From Oscillospiraceae bacterium (GTDB taxonomy: Bacteria; Bacillota; Clostridia; Oscillospirales; Oscillospiraceae): a DNA stretch of 41,452 bases. Under the pieces are notes generated by a model that saw only the letters and a program-made list of their open reading frames with translations, was not told the DNA's origin and searched no databases. Numbering within the stretch: position 1 is the first letter of the stretch; each line of letters opens with the position of its first letter. The DNA is taken from assembly GCA_902790375.1 (NCBI GenBank), contig CADARY010000025.1, positions 1-41,452 of the forward strand. Direction: 5' to 3'. Shown piece by piece: positions 14,572 to 22,888 of the stretch. The translations under genes were made by a program, and so were the position numbers.

Positions 14572-14640
14572 CAGAATTATATTGACACGCTGTCAGAATA
14601 GTGCTATAGTACGTTCTGACAACGTGTCAATATAATTCTG
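14572..14640 (+). promoter_or_regulatory. 27-bp inverted repeat enclosing the promoter of the flavin/flavodoxin operon
   Basis: The left arm 14572-14598 and right arm 14614-14640 are inverted repeats matching at 26 of 27 positions, with a 15-bp spacer. TTGACA (14582-14587) lies in the left arm and TATAGT (14605-14610) in the spacer, 17 bp apart. Each arm holds its own palindrome, TGACACGCTGTCA (14583-14595) and TGACAACGTGTCA (14617-14629), 34 bp centre to centre. Two operators therefore flank the -10 box, as expected for a TetR- or MarR-type repressor. No regulator gene is adjacent. Confidence 0.75.
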
Positions 14641-14655
14641 AAGGGGAGTATCAAC

Positions 14656-15195
14656 ATGAAAAAGAATACGGGAGCACAGCTTGCATTGTATCCGGCGCCG
14701 GTGATCGTGGTTGGCGCGATGGTGGACGGAAAGCCGAACTGGACCCTGGTGGCCCACGCGGGCATCATGGCGCACAGCCATCTGATGCTCTCCATGGTCA
14801 AGGCGCATTATACCAACAAGGGCATCCGGGAAAACAAAGTCGTCTCCGTCAATGTCGTGGACGCCTCCTGGCTCAGGGACGCGGATAAAATGGGCTGCGT
14901 CAGCGGCAATAAAACAGATAAATCCGAAGCCTTTGCCTACACCCTCGGCGAGAAGGGCGCGCCGATGATCAATGAGGCCAAGGTCACGATGGAGTGCGAG
15001 GTGGAGGATATCTACGCTCTCCAGGGCTTTGACAACTTCATCTGCCGCATCACAGGAACCTACGTGGATGAGGACATCCTGACCGGGGAGGACAAGATCG
15101 ACTACCGCAAATTCAAGCCTGTGCTGTTCCAGTTTCCGACCTATGAGTATCTGGAGACCGGGGATGTGCTCGGCGCCTGCATGAAGATGAACTGA
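14656..15195 (+). CDS. Flavin reductase family protein (flavoredoxin-like)
   Basis: 179 residues of the FMN-binding split-barrel type: LYPAPVIVVGAMVDGKPNWT at the start, AHAGIMAHSHLMLSMVKAHY, then the conserved ENKVVSVNVVDASWL and YALQGFDNFICRITGTYVDE. It probably binds FMN non-covalently and passes electrons from NAD(P)H or a ferredoxin to flavin or small acceptors. The ribosome site GGGGAG lies directly after the inverted-repeat operator, so this gene leads the operon 14656-18058. The stop is followed 32 nt later by the DUF362 gene. Confidence 0.87.
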   Translation: MKKNTGAQLALYPAPVIVVGAMVDGKPNWTLVAHAGIMAHSHLMLSMVKAHYTNKGIRENKVVSVNVVDASWLRDADKMGCVSGNKTDKSEAFAYTLGEKGAPMINEAKVTMECEVEDIYALQGFDNFICRITGTYVDEDILTGEDKIDYRKFKPVLFQFPTYEYLETGDVLGACMKMN

Positions 15196-15227
15196 TTTTC
15201 ATTGCAAATCAAAAAGGGGAGGTCAAC

Positions 15228-16175
15228 ATGAAAAAACTGTTCGCTTTGTTCCTGGCGCTGTCCCTTGTGCTTGCGCTGTCCGTACAGGCCGCGTCAGCCG
15301 AGGAGAGCGCGCCCGCGGTGTATTTTACCGCGGACATTTCGCCCGAGGGCCTGCAGCGCGTGTATGACGCTTTGAACTGGACGCCCAGCGAAAAGCTCGC
15401 CGTCAAGGTCTCCACCGGGGAACCGCCTGCCAGCAACTACCTCCGCGCGGAACTGATCGGCCCGCTGGTGCAGTCCATCGGCGGCACGATCGTCGAATGC
15501 AACACCGCCTACGGCGGCTCCCGCGCAAGCTCCGCCCTGCATAAGCAGGTCGCGGCGGACCACGGCTTCACCTCCTTTGCGGACTTCGACCTCATGGACG
15601 AAGAGGGCGAGGCGCAGTGGCCCGTGACCGGCGGAAAGCGTCTGGAATACGCCATCGTCGGCAGCCATGCGGAGAATTATTCCGACTGGCTGATCCTCTC
15701 CCACTTCAAGGGCCACGCCATGGCGGGCTTCGGCGGCGCGATCAAGAATGTCGCCATCGGCATGTCCTCGCCCAGCGGCAAGGTCTATGTCCATTCCGCC
15801 GGTACGAGAACCAGCGGCAGCATCATGCACAGTGATCAGGACGCCTGGCTGGAGGCTCTCGGCGAGATGGTGACCGCCGTGCGCGACCATGTGGGCGAGG
15901 CGCACATCGTCTATATCAACGTCATGAACCGCCTTTCTGTGGACTGTGACTGCGACGGCAACCCCGCCGAGCCGGACATCCACGATATCGGCATTCTTGC
16001 CTCCACCGACCCGGTGGCGCTGGACCAGGCCTGCATCGACCTCGTGTGGCAGGCGGAGGGCAATGAGTCCCTTGTCCGCCGCATCGAGTCCCGCGACGGC
16101 CTGCATACGCTGGAATACGCCGCCGAGATCGGCCTCGGCAGCAGAACGTATGATCTGGTGAATCTGGATAACTGA
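15228..16175 (+). CDS. Secreted DUF362-domain protein
   Basis: 315 residues. A signal peptide (KKLFALFLALSLVLALSVQA, cleavage near ASA-EE, residues 24-25) is followed by a DUF362 (PF04015) domain: LAVKVSTGEPPASNYLRAEL, GGTIVECNTAYGG, SHFKGHAMAGFGGAIKNVAI and GILASTDPVALDQACIDLVW. DUF362 is common in anaerobes, often with Fe-S domains. This version has no ferredoxin-type Cys cluster, and its only Cys are scattered (CNTAYGG, CDCDGNP, ACID). Function is unknown. Being exported inside a flavin/flavodoxin operon suggests a role in extracytoplasmic redox chemistry (inference). Confidence 0.85.
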   Translation: MKKLFALFLALSLVLALSVQAASAEESAPAVYFTADISPEGLQRVYDALNWTPSEKLAVKVSTGEPPASNYLRAELIGPLVQSIGGTIVECNTAYGGSRASSALHKQVAADHGFTSFADFDLMDEEGEAQWPVTGGKRLEYAIVGSHAENYSDWLILSHFKGHAMAGFGGAIKNVAIGMSSPSGKVYVHSAGTRTSGSIMHSDQDAWLEALGEMVTAVRDHVGEAHIVYINVMNRLSVDCDCDGNPAEPDIHDIGILASTDPVALDQACIDLVWQAEGNESLVRRIESRDGLHTLEYAAEIGLGSRTYDLVNLDN

Positions 16176-16307
16176 TTAAACGCAGGATCGTTTGAAAGTC
16201 GAACGCTTTGTCTCCGATGATTCCGGCCGAACGGCAAAGGAGCGGGAGTATATGGAGAGAAAGCGCAAACAAGCCTGACATTCACTTCAGGAAGGGAGTA
16301 AAATCAA

Positions 16308-16979
16308 ATGAAAACAAAACTGACCGCAATACTTCTTTTGTTTGCTCTGACGCTTGCTTCCGCAGGCTGCGGCAGCGCCCCGGCGCAGGTGACATCCACG
16401 CCGGCGCCCACCCCGGCACAGGCAGCTGCCCCCGCGCCCGCACAGACGCCGGAGGCGGCACCCACACAGGCAGCCATTGAAAAAGCGTCCGCAGAGCCCG
16501 CACAGGAAAACAAGAGCATGGTCGTCGTCTTCTCCTGCACCGGCACTACAAAGGGTGTCGCCGAGAAGATCGCGGCCCTCGCCGGCGCAGAGCTTGTGGA
16601 TCTTGTCCCGGCCCAGCCTTATACGGCGGAGGATCTCAATTATAATGACCGTTCGACCCGCGCCACCGTGGAGCAGAATACCCCCGACGCACGTCCCGGG
16701 ATCGCAGGCGACATCTCGCTCGACGGCGTCACCACCCTTTATCTCGGCTACCCCATCTGGTGGGGACAGGCTCCGCGCATCATGAGCACCTTTGTGGAAA
16801 GCCATGACTTTACGGGCATTACGGTCGTTCCGTTCTGCACCTCCGGCGGCAGCGGCGCGGGCCGCACCGGGGAGACCCTGGGCGAGCAGGCCGGGACCGG
16901 CACCTTCCTCGGTGCAACGCGGTTCAGCTCCGGCGTGTCCGACAACGAGCTCCAGAGCTGGATCGACAGCCACAAGTGA
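16308..16979 (+). CDS. Flavodoxin lipoprotein
   Basis: 223 residues. The lipobox LASAGC puts the lipidated Cys at about residue 21. An Ala/Pro/Thr-rich spacer (to about residue 65) is followed by a complete flavodoxin_4-like domain. FMN loop FSCTGTTKGVAEKIA, LNYNDRSTRATVEQN, then LGYPIWWGQAPRIMSTFVES and PFCTSGGSGAG. The protein should sit on the outer face of the membrane on a flexible tether, unusual for a flavodoxin but known in Clostridia. It would need exported FMN. Its GTG-overlapping successor encodes a membrane cytochrome-like domain that could feed it electrons (inference). Confidence 0.88.
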   Translation: MKTKLTAILLLFALTLASAGCGSAPAQVTSTPAPTPAQAAAPAPAQTPEAAPTQAAIEKASAEPAQENKSMVVVFSCTGTTKGVAEKIAALAGAELVDLVPAQPYTAEDLNYNDRSTRATVEQNTPDARPGIAGDISLDGVTTLYLGYPIWWGQAPRIMSTFVESHDFTGITVVPFCTSGGSGAGRTGETLGEQAGTGTFLGATRFSSGVSDNELQSWIDSHK

Positions 16980-18058
16980 GCGGCATGCAGAGCATCAAAC
17001 GGGACGGTCTGCGCAAGCTCGTGGATCTGTGCATGCTCCTCCTTCTGCTGTGCCTCATGTCCTATCAGGTCACGGGGGAGGAGAAGCACGAGTGGACCGG
17101 CATCCTCATGACCCTGACCGTCCTTCTCCACCAGTTTCTAAACCGGCGCTGGTACGCGGCGCTGTTCAAGGGCAAATACAACCCTTACCGCAGCGTCACG
17201 ACGGCGGTCAACATTCTGCTTCTGGCGTCGATGCTGGTGACGGCCTTCTGCGGCATGTCCATGAGCGAGTACGCCGTGCCCTTCTTATATTGGGCGCGGG
17301 GCCTTATGCTTGTGCGCCCGGCGCACCTTGCCATGAGTCATTGGAGCTTTGTCCTGATGGGGCTGCACCTGGGCCTGCACATACCGCTCATGCTTGGCAG
17401 GATGAAGGACAGCGCGCGTTCGATCCTTACCGCTGTCGGCGCAGTGATCGCCGGTGTCGGGCTCTGGCTCTTCTTGCGAAACGGGATGCCGAACTATCTC
17501 TTCTTCCGCGTGCCCTTTGCGTTTCTGGATTATGAAAAGGCCTTCTGGCTGGTCTTTCTGGAAAACGCCCTGATGCTCAGTTCCTGGGCCTTCTTTGGCG
17601 CGGAGCTTGCCGTTTTGTGCATGAAGCGGAAGAAGCCGGCGCTGATCCTCGGCAGCATTGCCGCGGCGGTTGCGCTCGGTCTTGCGCTCAATACTGCCTT
17701 TCCCGGTGAAAACGACCTGAACTATGACGCGGCCTGGACCGTCCCCGAGGCGCGGCCCGAGATCGCGCAGCATATCGACAACATGGACGAGTACGACACC
17801 ATCCTCCTGGGATACCCCAACTGGTGGGCTTCGATCCCGATGCCGATCGCGTCCTTCCTAGACGAGTACGACTTCTCCGGCAAGCAGATCATCCCGTTCT
17901 GCTCCCACGGCGGCGGACGCTTCGGCCAGAGCCTGACGGCGATCGCAAAGCTCGCGCCTGACGCGAATATGGGCGAGGGACTCTCCGTCCACCACTCCGG
18001 CGGCAACGGCCTTTCGGCCAACGTGAGCGCGTGGCTGGAGAAAAACAACATCAAATGA
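16976..18058 (+). CDS. DUF4405 membrane protein fused to the C-terminal half of a flavodoxin
   Basis: 360 residues, start GTG 16976 overlapping the previous stop (or ATG 16985). Residues 1-230 are multi-helical and resemble DUF4405, a cytochrome b-like domain, with His at HEWTG, TVLLHQF, MSHWSF and GLHLGLHIP as possible haem ligands. From about residue 237 the sequence is flavodoxin_4: ENDLNYDAAW, LLGYPNWWASIPMPIASFLD, PFCSHGGGRFGQ. It matches only the second half of the upstream lipoprotein domain; the FMN phosphate loop is absent. The join (FPGENDLNYD) falls where a whole flavodoxin would read PYTAEDLNYN, which points to an internal deletion that merged two neighbouring genes. It may still work as a membrane redox protein, but FMN binding is doubtful. 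Confidence 0.82.
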   Translation: MSGMQSIKRDGLRKLVDLCMLLLLLCLMSYQVTGEEKHEWTGILMTLTVLLHQFLNRRWYAALFKGKYNPYRSVTTAVNILLLASMLVTAFCGMSMSEYAVPFLYWARGLMLVRPAHLAMSHWSFVLMGLHLGLHIPLMLGRMKDSARSILTAVGAVIAGVGLWLFLRNGMPNYLFFRVPFAFLDYEKAFWLVFLENALMLSSWAFFGAELAVLCMKRKKPALILGSIAAAVALGLALNTAFPGENDLNYDAAWTVPEARPEIAQHIDNMDEYDTILLGYPNWWASIPMPIASFLDEYDFSGKQIIPFCSHGGGRFGQSLTAIAKLAPDANMGEGLSVHHSGGNGLSANVSAWLEKNNIK

Positions 18059-18064
18059 TACTGA

Positions 18065-18097
18065 GAGCCGGTACCGCGTAAAAAACGGTACCGGCTC
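18065..18097 (+). other. Perfect hairpin after the redox operon
   Basis: A 12-bp perfect stem GAGCCGGTACCG / CGGTACCGGCTC with a 9-nt A-rich loop, 6 bp after the operon's last stop. There is no T run on either strand, so it is not a standard terminator; it may protect the mRNA 3' end. Confidence 0.6.
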
Positions 18098-18420
18098 ATG
18101 GTTGTGTCAGTATTGTGCGCGCGGAGGCTGCTATCGAAGGAATCGGCTATGGCAGTCTCATTCTGCGATTGAAGCAGAATTCATAGGACTTTCACTCTCC
18201 TCGTGTTCATCAAATACGTCATTGACGCAAACCACGAGTCAAGAGGATAGCACAAATCCGCCGTTTGGGCAAGCCTGAAAAATGCAGGCGCCTGACAGGC
18301 TCCACGCTGCTTTTTTTGCGTTTGCAGGGTAGAAATCTGCCGGATATCATGTTATACTGGCTTTGTATGTAATCATAAAAGTCCGGAGCTTCCTGCCGCA
18401 AGTGAAGGGAGAGATGCAGG
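18098..18420. other. Intergenic region before the HD-GYP gene
   Basis: 323 bp with no gene I can support. A short reading frame ending at 18184 (GIGYGSLILRLKQNS) may be debris. An extended -10 promoter TGTTATACT (18350-18358) lies about 60 nt upstream of the HD-GYP start; no good -35 was found. A T7 run at 18311-18317 has only a weak hairpin before it. Confidence 0.5.
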
Positions 18421-20832
18421 TTGGTTGAAAACATTGAGAACATCGTGTCCCTGCTGTGTACCATCGTGGGGCTTTTGTGGTGCAGCTTTCAATATATTGA
18501 GACGCCCAGGCGCGGATTCAGATACCTGATCGTCTTTTACCTTGCCAATTTTCTGAGCGAATATTATTGGACAAGCTATGAGCTGATCATGAAGGACTAC
18601 CCCGAGGTGTCTGAGTTTGTGGCCTACCTGGGCTGGAACGTCGGCTATCTCTTCCTTCTCATCGCCGTATACTTTATACGGCAGGAGGAATCAAGGCGCT
18701 TCTTCCATCCCGTCATCCTTCTGCCTGTGCTGATCACCGTCCCGCAGCTGTTCCTCTATATCCGCTATGGCGGGATCCTGAACAATTGCTGGGAGGTCGG
18801 GATCACCACCCTCACCATGGTCTTCTGCATGCAGGCGCTGACGTACTATTGGAAGAACCGGGAAAACAGGAAAGGCTTTCCCGTTTTTTCCGCGCTTGTC
18901 CTCGCCTATCTGCTCGCGCACTACGGAATGTGGACCTCCTCCTGCTTCAGCTGGAGCCGCAATACGCTCAATCCGTATCACGTTTTTTCGGTCATCGCCT
19001 CCATCCTGCGCGTGTTGCTTGTATACGGCGCGAAAAAGCATTATGAACGCGAAGTGTACCTGACAAAGCCGAAGAGCGCGTCCGAGCTGCGCTTGCAGGT
19101 GATGATCCAGTCGTTCCTGTGTTTTCTGATCGTCGGGATCTGCGTGGCGGGCTACTATATCGCGTCCCAGATTCATAACAAGGGGCATATCGTCCTCATT
19201 CTGTTTGCCGTCTCGACCGTTCTGATCCTGCTGATCCTGGGCCTGCTGTACGTGATGACCTCACGGTATCGCAGCATTCTGGAGCTCGGTGAGAAAACAG
19301 ACGAGGGAACGCGCAGCCGGCTCAATCTGATCGTTACCGTTGTCGTCACGTTTGCGCTCATGATCTTTGCCGTGGTCTACAACACCACAACGCTCTACAA
19401 CGCCTCCGTCATCAGTGTGTACGAGGACGGCGTCAAGGAAATCAAGACCACGGCCACGGAGCTTGAGAACTATCTCACAACGGCGGCTACGACCCTGCGC
19501 GTCGTGGCGGACGGCGTTGATTATATGGAAAAAATCGGCAGATCCCCGCAGGATATGGAGCGTTTTCTTGTCGATCAGACGACGAGGCAGGCCGAGCAGT
19601 TTGATGAAAACTTCACCGGGATTTACGCCTATATCAACGGAGAATACCTGGACGGCCTGGGCTGGGTGCCGCCGGAGGGATATGAGCCGACAGCGAGGGA
19701 CTGGTATCAGTCGGCGGCGAAGGCCGGCGGTGAGATCGTGATCGTCTCGCCGTATGTGGACGCACAGACGGGTTCGGTCGTTATCACCATCGGCAAGAGC
19801 GTATCGGGCAACGACCGGCGTCTGGCAAACGTGGTCTGTCTGGATGTGATCGTCAATCATATTCAGGAGATCACCGAGCAGGTAGAGATTGCCGGCAAAG
19901 GCTTCGGTATGGTCATCAATACCGATGGCTTCATCATTGCCCATCGGGATGCGGAGCAAAACGGAAAGAATCTGGCGGACGTCTACGGGCAGACGCTTCT
20001 GAACGCCATCGTGCACACGGACGACAACCGTACAAGCGCAAACATCAACGGCGAAGACTGCACCCTCTTCGTTTCACCCGTCATGGGGCAGTGGTACGCC
20101 GTGACCGTGATCAGCAACACCGAGCTTTTTGAGGATACCTGGACACAGCTCATCATTAACATCCTGGTATCGCTCATCACCTTCTGCCTGATTACCTTCT
20201 TCTACTATATCGGTTACAAAAACGAGCAGATCTCCGGAAAGAGAGTCGAGGAAATGAACCTCCAGGTGGTCAGCGCTCTCGCCGCCGCCATTGACGCCAA
20301 GGACAATTACACAAACGGTCATTCGTCAAGAGTGGCCGAGTATGCAAGGACGATCGCAGCCCGCTCCGGCTGTTCTCAGGCGGAGCAGGACGAGATCTAT
20401 ATGATGGGTCTGCTGCATGACGTGGGCAAGATCGGCGTGCCGGACGAGGTGATCAACAAGCCGTCAAAGCTTACGGATGAAGAGTTTGAATTGATCAAGA
20501 AGCATCCCGTGATCGGGAGCAATATCCTGGCCAGCATCAAGGAAAGGCCAAAGCTTGCCACCGGCGCGAGATGGCATCACGAGCGCTACAGCGGCGGCGG
20601 TTATCCGGACGGCATCGCCGGGGAGCGGATTCCGAAGGCAGCCAGGATCATAGCGGTTGCCGACGCATATGACGCCATGACAAGCAGGCGCAGCTACCGC
20701 GACGTCATGCCCCAGGACAAGGTGCTTCAGGAGCTGGAAAAAGGGAGCGGAACACAGTTTGATCCCCAGTACGCCGAAGTGATGATCAAAATGGTCGAGG
20801 AGGATCGCGACTATATCATGCGGGAAAAATGA
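18421..20832 (+). CDS. Membrane sensor with Cache and HD-GYP domains (probable c-di-GMP phosphodiesterase)
   Basis: 803 residues from TTG 18421 (AAGGGAG 9 nt upstream). The first 230 residues form about seven transmembrane helices, then more helices near 228-250, 255-280 and 302-322. A Cache-type extracellular sensor (about 325-565) contains PTARDWYQSAAKAGGEIVIV, DAQTGSVVITIGKS and MVINTDGFIIAHRD. One more helix (about 573-597) leads to an HD-GYP domain with HSSRVAEYA, LLHDVGKIGVP (His-Asp at 666-667), HPVIGSNIL, RWHHERYSGGGYPDG (GYP at 727-729) and ADAYDAMTS. All metal and GYP residues are present, so it should hydrolyse c-di-GMP when the Cache domain binds a small ligand. No cyclase or riboswitch for c-di-GMP was found nearby. 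Confidence 0.92.
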   Translation: MVENIENIVSLLCTIVGLLWCSFQYIETPRRGFRYLIVFYLANFLSEYYWTSYELIMKDYPEVSEFVAYLGWNVGYLFLLIAVYFIRQEESRRFFHPVILLPVLITVPQLFLYIRYGGILNNCWEVGITTLTMVFCMQALTYYWKNRENRKGFPVFSALVLAYLLAHYGMWTSSCFSWSRNTLNPYHVFSVIASILRVLLVYGAKKHYEREVYLTKPKSASELRLQVMIQSFLCFLIVGICVAGYYIASQIHNKGHIVLILFAVSTVLILLILGLLYVMTSRYRSILELGEKTDEGTRSRLNLIVTVVVTFALMIFAVVYNTTTLYNASVISVYEDGVKEIKTTATELENYLTTAATTLRVVADGVDYMEKIGRSPQDMERFLVDQTTRQAEQFDENFTGIYAYINGEYLDGLGWVPPEGYEPTARDWYQSAAKAGGEIVIVSPYVDAQTGSVVITIGKSVSGNDRRLANVVCLDVIVNHIQEITEQVEIAGKGFGMVINTDGFIIAHRDAEQNGKNLADVYGQTLLNAIVHTDDNRTSANINGEDCTLFVSPVMGQWYAVTVISNTELFEDTWTQLIINILVSLITFCLITFFYYIGYKNEQISGKRVEEMNLQVVSALAAAIDAKDNYTNGHSSRVAEYARTIAARSGCSQAEQDEIYMMGLLHDVGKIGVPDEVINKPSKLTDEEFELIKKHPVIGSNILASIKERPKLATGARWHHERYSGGGYPDGIAGERIPKAARIIAVADAYDAMTSRRSYRDVMPQDKVLQELEKGSGTQFDPQYAEVMIKMVEEDRDYIMREK

Positions 20833-20868
20833 CGCCTGAGCCCCGCCGTGCTTGTCTTGGCATGGTTT

Positions 20869-20915
20869 GCGCCCGCCGATTGCTTTAAAACACAAGCCGT
20901 CGGCGGGCGCTTTTT
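20869..20915 (+). terminator. Terminator of the HD-GYP gene
   Basis: An 11-bp perfect stem (GCGCCCGCCGA / TCGGCGGGCGC), a 20-nt loop, and T5 directly after. Confidence 0.85.
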
Positions 20916-21052
20916 CTGTATTCGCTTCTGTATGCCCGTTCATCCCCCAATGGCGATGCAATCCTCATTCACCGCAGGCATGCCGTCACCGGGCCGTGTG
21001 TCATCCGCCGGGAGCATCCCGCGGCAGGCCGCAATAGTCCTGTCGCGCCTGC

Positions 21053-21436
21053 TCATTCGTGCAGCTCCAGCGGCAAAGCGTCCGGGTCGAAGAAGAATGT
21101 CATTTTTCTGCCGGTAAAAGCATCCGTGCGAATCGGCTCGCAGCTTATTCCCATCTCTTCAAGTTCTCTGACGGTCTTCTCGATATCCGCCACATGAAAA
21201 GCCAGATGCCGAAGTCCGCAGGCTTCCGGATAAGAGGAACGCCTGGGGGGATTTTCCGGCGCGAAGATTTCAAGCTCCGTATCGTCATTCAGCCTGAGAT
21301 CCAGCTTCCAGTCCTTTTTATCGGGCCGGTAGTTCTCCCGCAGGATCGGGAAGCCGAGCTTGTTGACATAGAAGTCTTTGGAAGCGGCATAGTCGGATAC
21401 AATGATCGCGACATGGTGAATTGCATGCAAGTTCAT
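21053..21436 (-). CDS. VOC family (glyoxalase-like) metal enzyme
   Basis: 127 residues from ATG 21436, with a GGGGGG ribosome site; the longer open frame upstream lacks one. Two beta-alpha-beta-beta-beta modules: NLHAIHHVAIIVSDYAASKD (first metal His), ELEIFAPENPP (Glu), CGLRHLAFHVADIEKTVREL (second His) and FFFDPDALPLELHE (last Glu). All four ligands of a glyoxalase I-type site are present. It is close to the SMU.508/YaeR-like VOC group, whose substrate is unknown; methylglyoxal detoxification is possible but not shown. It follows the cyclodeaminase-like gene on the same strand, 91 nt after it. Confidence 0.87.
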   Translation of the reverse strand: MNLHAIHHVAIIVSDYAASKDFYVNKLGFPILRENYRPDKKDWKLDLRLNDDTELEIFAPENPPRRSSYPEACGLRHLAFHVADIEKTVRELEEMGISCEPIRTDAFTGRKMTFFFDPDALPLELHE

Positions 21437-21527
21437 CTTTCTATCCCCCCTGCTCAAGGCTTTCTGCCAGGGTGCTGTGCGCCGCAGAGCAGCGTCCGCT
21501 CTGCCGAAATGCTCTGCCGCAGAGCGC

Positions 21528-22622
21528 TCATATTCCAAGGCCGTTGCAGAGCGTTACAATGAAATCCTGTACGTTGGTGACGATCCCCTTTGCGGAAAGG
21601 CTGCCCCGGTCGCCGAGCTTGTTGGCTGTAAATTCCGAGATATCCACGCAGTAGAAATATACCTCACGGATCGTGCCGTCGGGCATCACACGGTAAGAAG
21701 GCGTCATGTTGCCCACGGCGATGCTGTGCAGCATGGTGGCAAGGCAGATCACCGTGGTGGCGTCCCGCACCTGGTCGCGCATTTTATTCTGCGCCTCATA
21801 GACATTGCCCGTCACCTCAGGCAGGGGACCATCGTCCCGAATGGAGCCTGCCAGCACGTAGGGCACACGGCACTTTTCCAGATGCGCCATAATGCCATCC
21901 GACAGCCCCTCCTTTTCCAGAAACGCCCGGATCGATCCGCAGGCGCGGACACGGTTTATCGTGTCCAGGTGGTTATAATGGCCGTTCGGCTGGATCGTCT
22001 GGGTATAGATATTCTGTCCGAGCGCGGTCTTGAGCCAGGCTGCCTCCAGATCATGCGTGGCAAGGGCATTGCCCGCCAGGAGCGCGTCCACAAAGCCGTT
22101 ATCAATCAGGCGGGAAAAGGCCTCGCGCGCGTCATAGTCAAAGGCGAGGGCCGGGCCCATTACCCAAACGATTTTGCCATGATCCCGGTCATGCCTCAAG
22201 ATCTCATAGAGCTCATCATAGTCCCGGGAAAAAGCAGTCTCACGGGAGCGCTTTTGCCGAAACGCAAAGGTTTCCTCATGCCCGCCCTCGCCGGAGCGCC
22301 GAAACGCCCCGGGATGGACATAAATGCCCTCGCTGCCATCCTCGCTGCGTCCCAACACAACCAGCTGACCCTGCTTCAGGTTGCGAAACTCGATTACCCT
22401 GATCTTTTTTTCTTCCCAGACTGCCACACAGTCCATGCGGCTCTCCTCAGCCAAATGCCAGTCTCCCTCGATTTTGAAGTATTCAGGGAAAATGCTCATG
22501 GCGTGGTAGCGGTCGGGAGCTATGCCGTCAGCAGGGGCGGGAGCCAGCCGTGCCTCCGGCGCTCTCAGAAATCGCTCCTCTGTGAAAATCGGTGCATGAT
22601 AAGACCTGAGCTGAAAGGCCAT
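21528..22622 (-). CDS. LOR/SDH-type (TIGR00300) protein, archaeal-type ornithine cyclodeaminase-like
   Basis: 364 residues from ATG 22622 (AAGGAGGAG upstream; the open frame beyond it is not used). The LOR/SDH conserved segment is present: FRNLKQGQLVVLGRSEDGSE, GIYVHPGAF, then the nucleotide-binding half HGKIVWVMGPALAFD, FVDALLAGNALATHDLEAAW, and the tail FYCVDISEFTANKLGDRGS. TIGR00300 proteins include the archaeal Ocd and the C-terminal half of cyanobacterial AgrE, which convert ornithine to proline and ammonia with bound NAD. It is divergent from the serine/threonine transporter, consistent with amino-acid catabolism. Confidence 0.75.
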   Translation of the reverse strand: MAFQLRSYHAPIFTEERFLRAPEARLAPAPADGIAPDRYHAMSIFPEYFKIEGDWHLAEESRMDCVAVWEEKKIRVIEFRNLKQGQLVVLGRSEDGSEGIYVHPGAFRRSGEGGHEETFAFRQKRSRETAFSRDYDELYEILRHDRDHGKIVWVMGPALAFDYDAREAFSRLIDNGFVDALLAGNALATHDLEAAWLKTALGQNIYTQTIQPNGHYNHLDTINRVRACGSIRAFLEKEGLSDGIMAHLEKCRVPYVLAGSIRDDGPLPEVTGNVYEAQNKMRDQVRDATTVICLATMLHSIAVGNMTPSYRVMPDGTIREVYFYCVDISEFTANKLGDRGSLSAKGIVTNVQDFIVTLCNGLGI

Positions 22623-22888
22623 CGTTCTCTCCTCCTTTTCATCAATACCATCATTGTAGCATAAGGGGCTGAACGGAAGCAAGAGAGAGAAGCTCTTTCC
22701 CCTTCCCTCTGCGTTAAGACAACAGCGCACAATCCGCCTGCGGCATGTCCTTTTCGCGGCCGGAGAATCCGGAATATATGCAGCCGGCACTTGATAGTCT
22801 GCCAAAGCTATGGTAGACTGGCAATAACAGACCCGATAACTGCAAATAAAATCAACGGGACAATTTCAAAAAGAAAGGAAGGATTCCA
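22623..22888. promoter_or_regulatory. Divergent control region between the cyclodeaminase-like gene and sstT
   Basis: Toward sstT: TTGATA (22791-22796), 17 bp, TAGACT (22814-22819), spanned by an inverted repeat AGTCTGCCA (22796-22804) / TGGTAGACT (22811-22819), a candidate operator. Toward the other gene (minus strand): TTGCTT, about 18 bp, TACAAT ending near 22652. No riboswitch was recognised. Confidence 0.45.

Noticed and set aside
18065-18097. Terminator call for the hairpin after the DUF4405 gene
   Set aside because: The stem is perfect but neither strand has a T run after it, so it is listed only as a hairpin.
18219-18464. An 81-codon minus-strand frame upstream of the HD-GYP gene
   Set aside because: It overlaps the HD-GYP start and promoter, has no ribosome site and no similarity I recognise.
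21477-22664. A 395-codon plus-strand open frame opposite the cyclodeaminase-like gene
   Set aside because: The minus strand encodes a recognisable LOR/SDH family protein with a good ribosome site; the plus frame is Arg/His-rich and motif-free.
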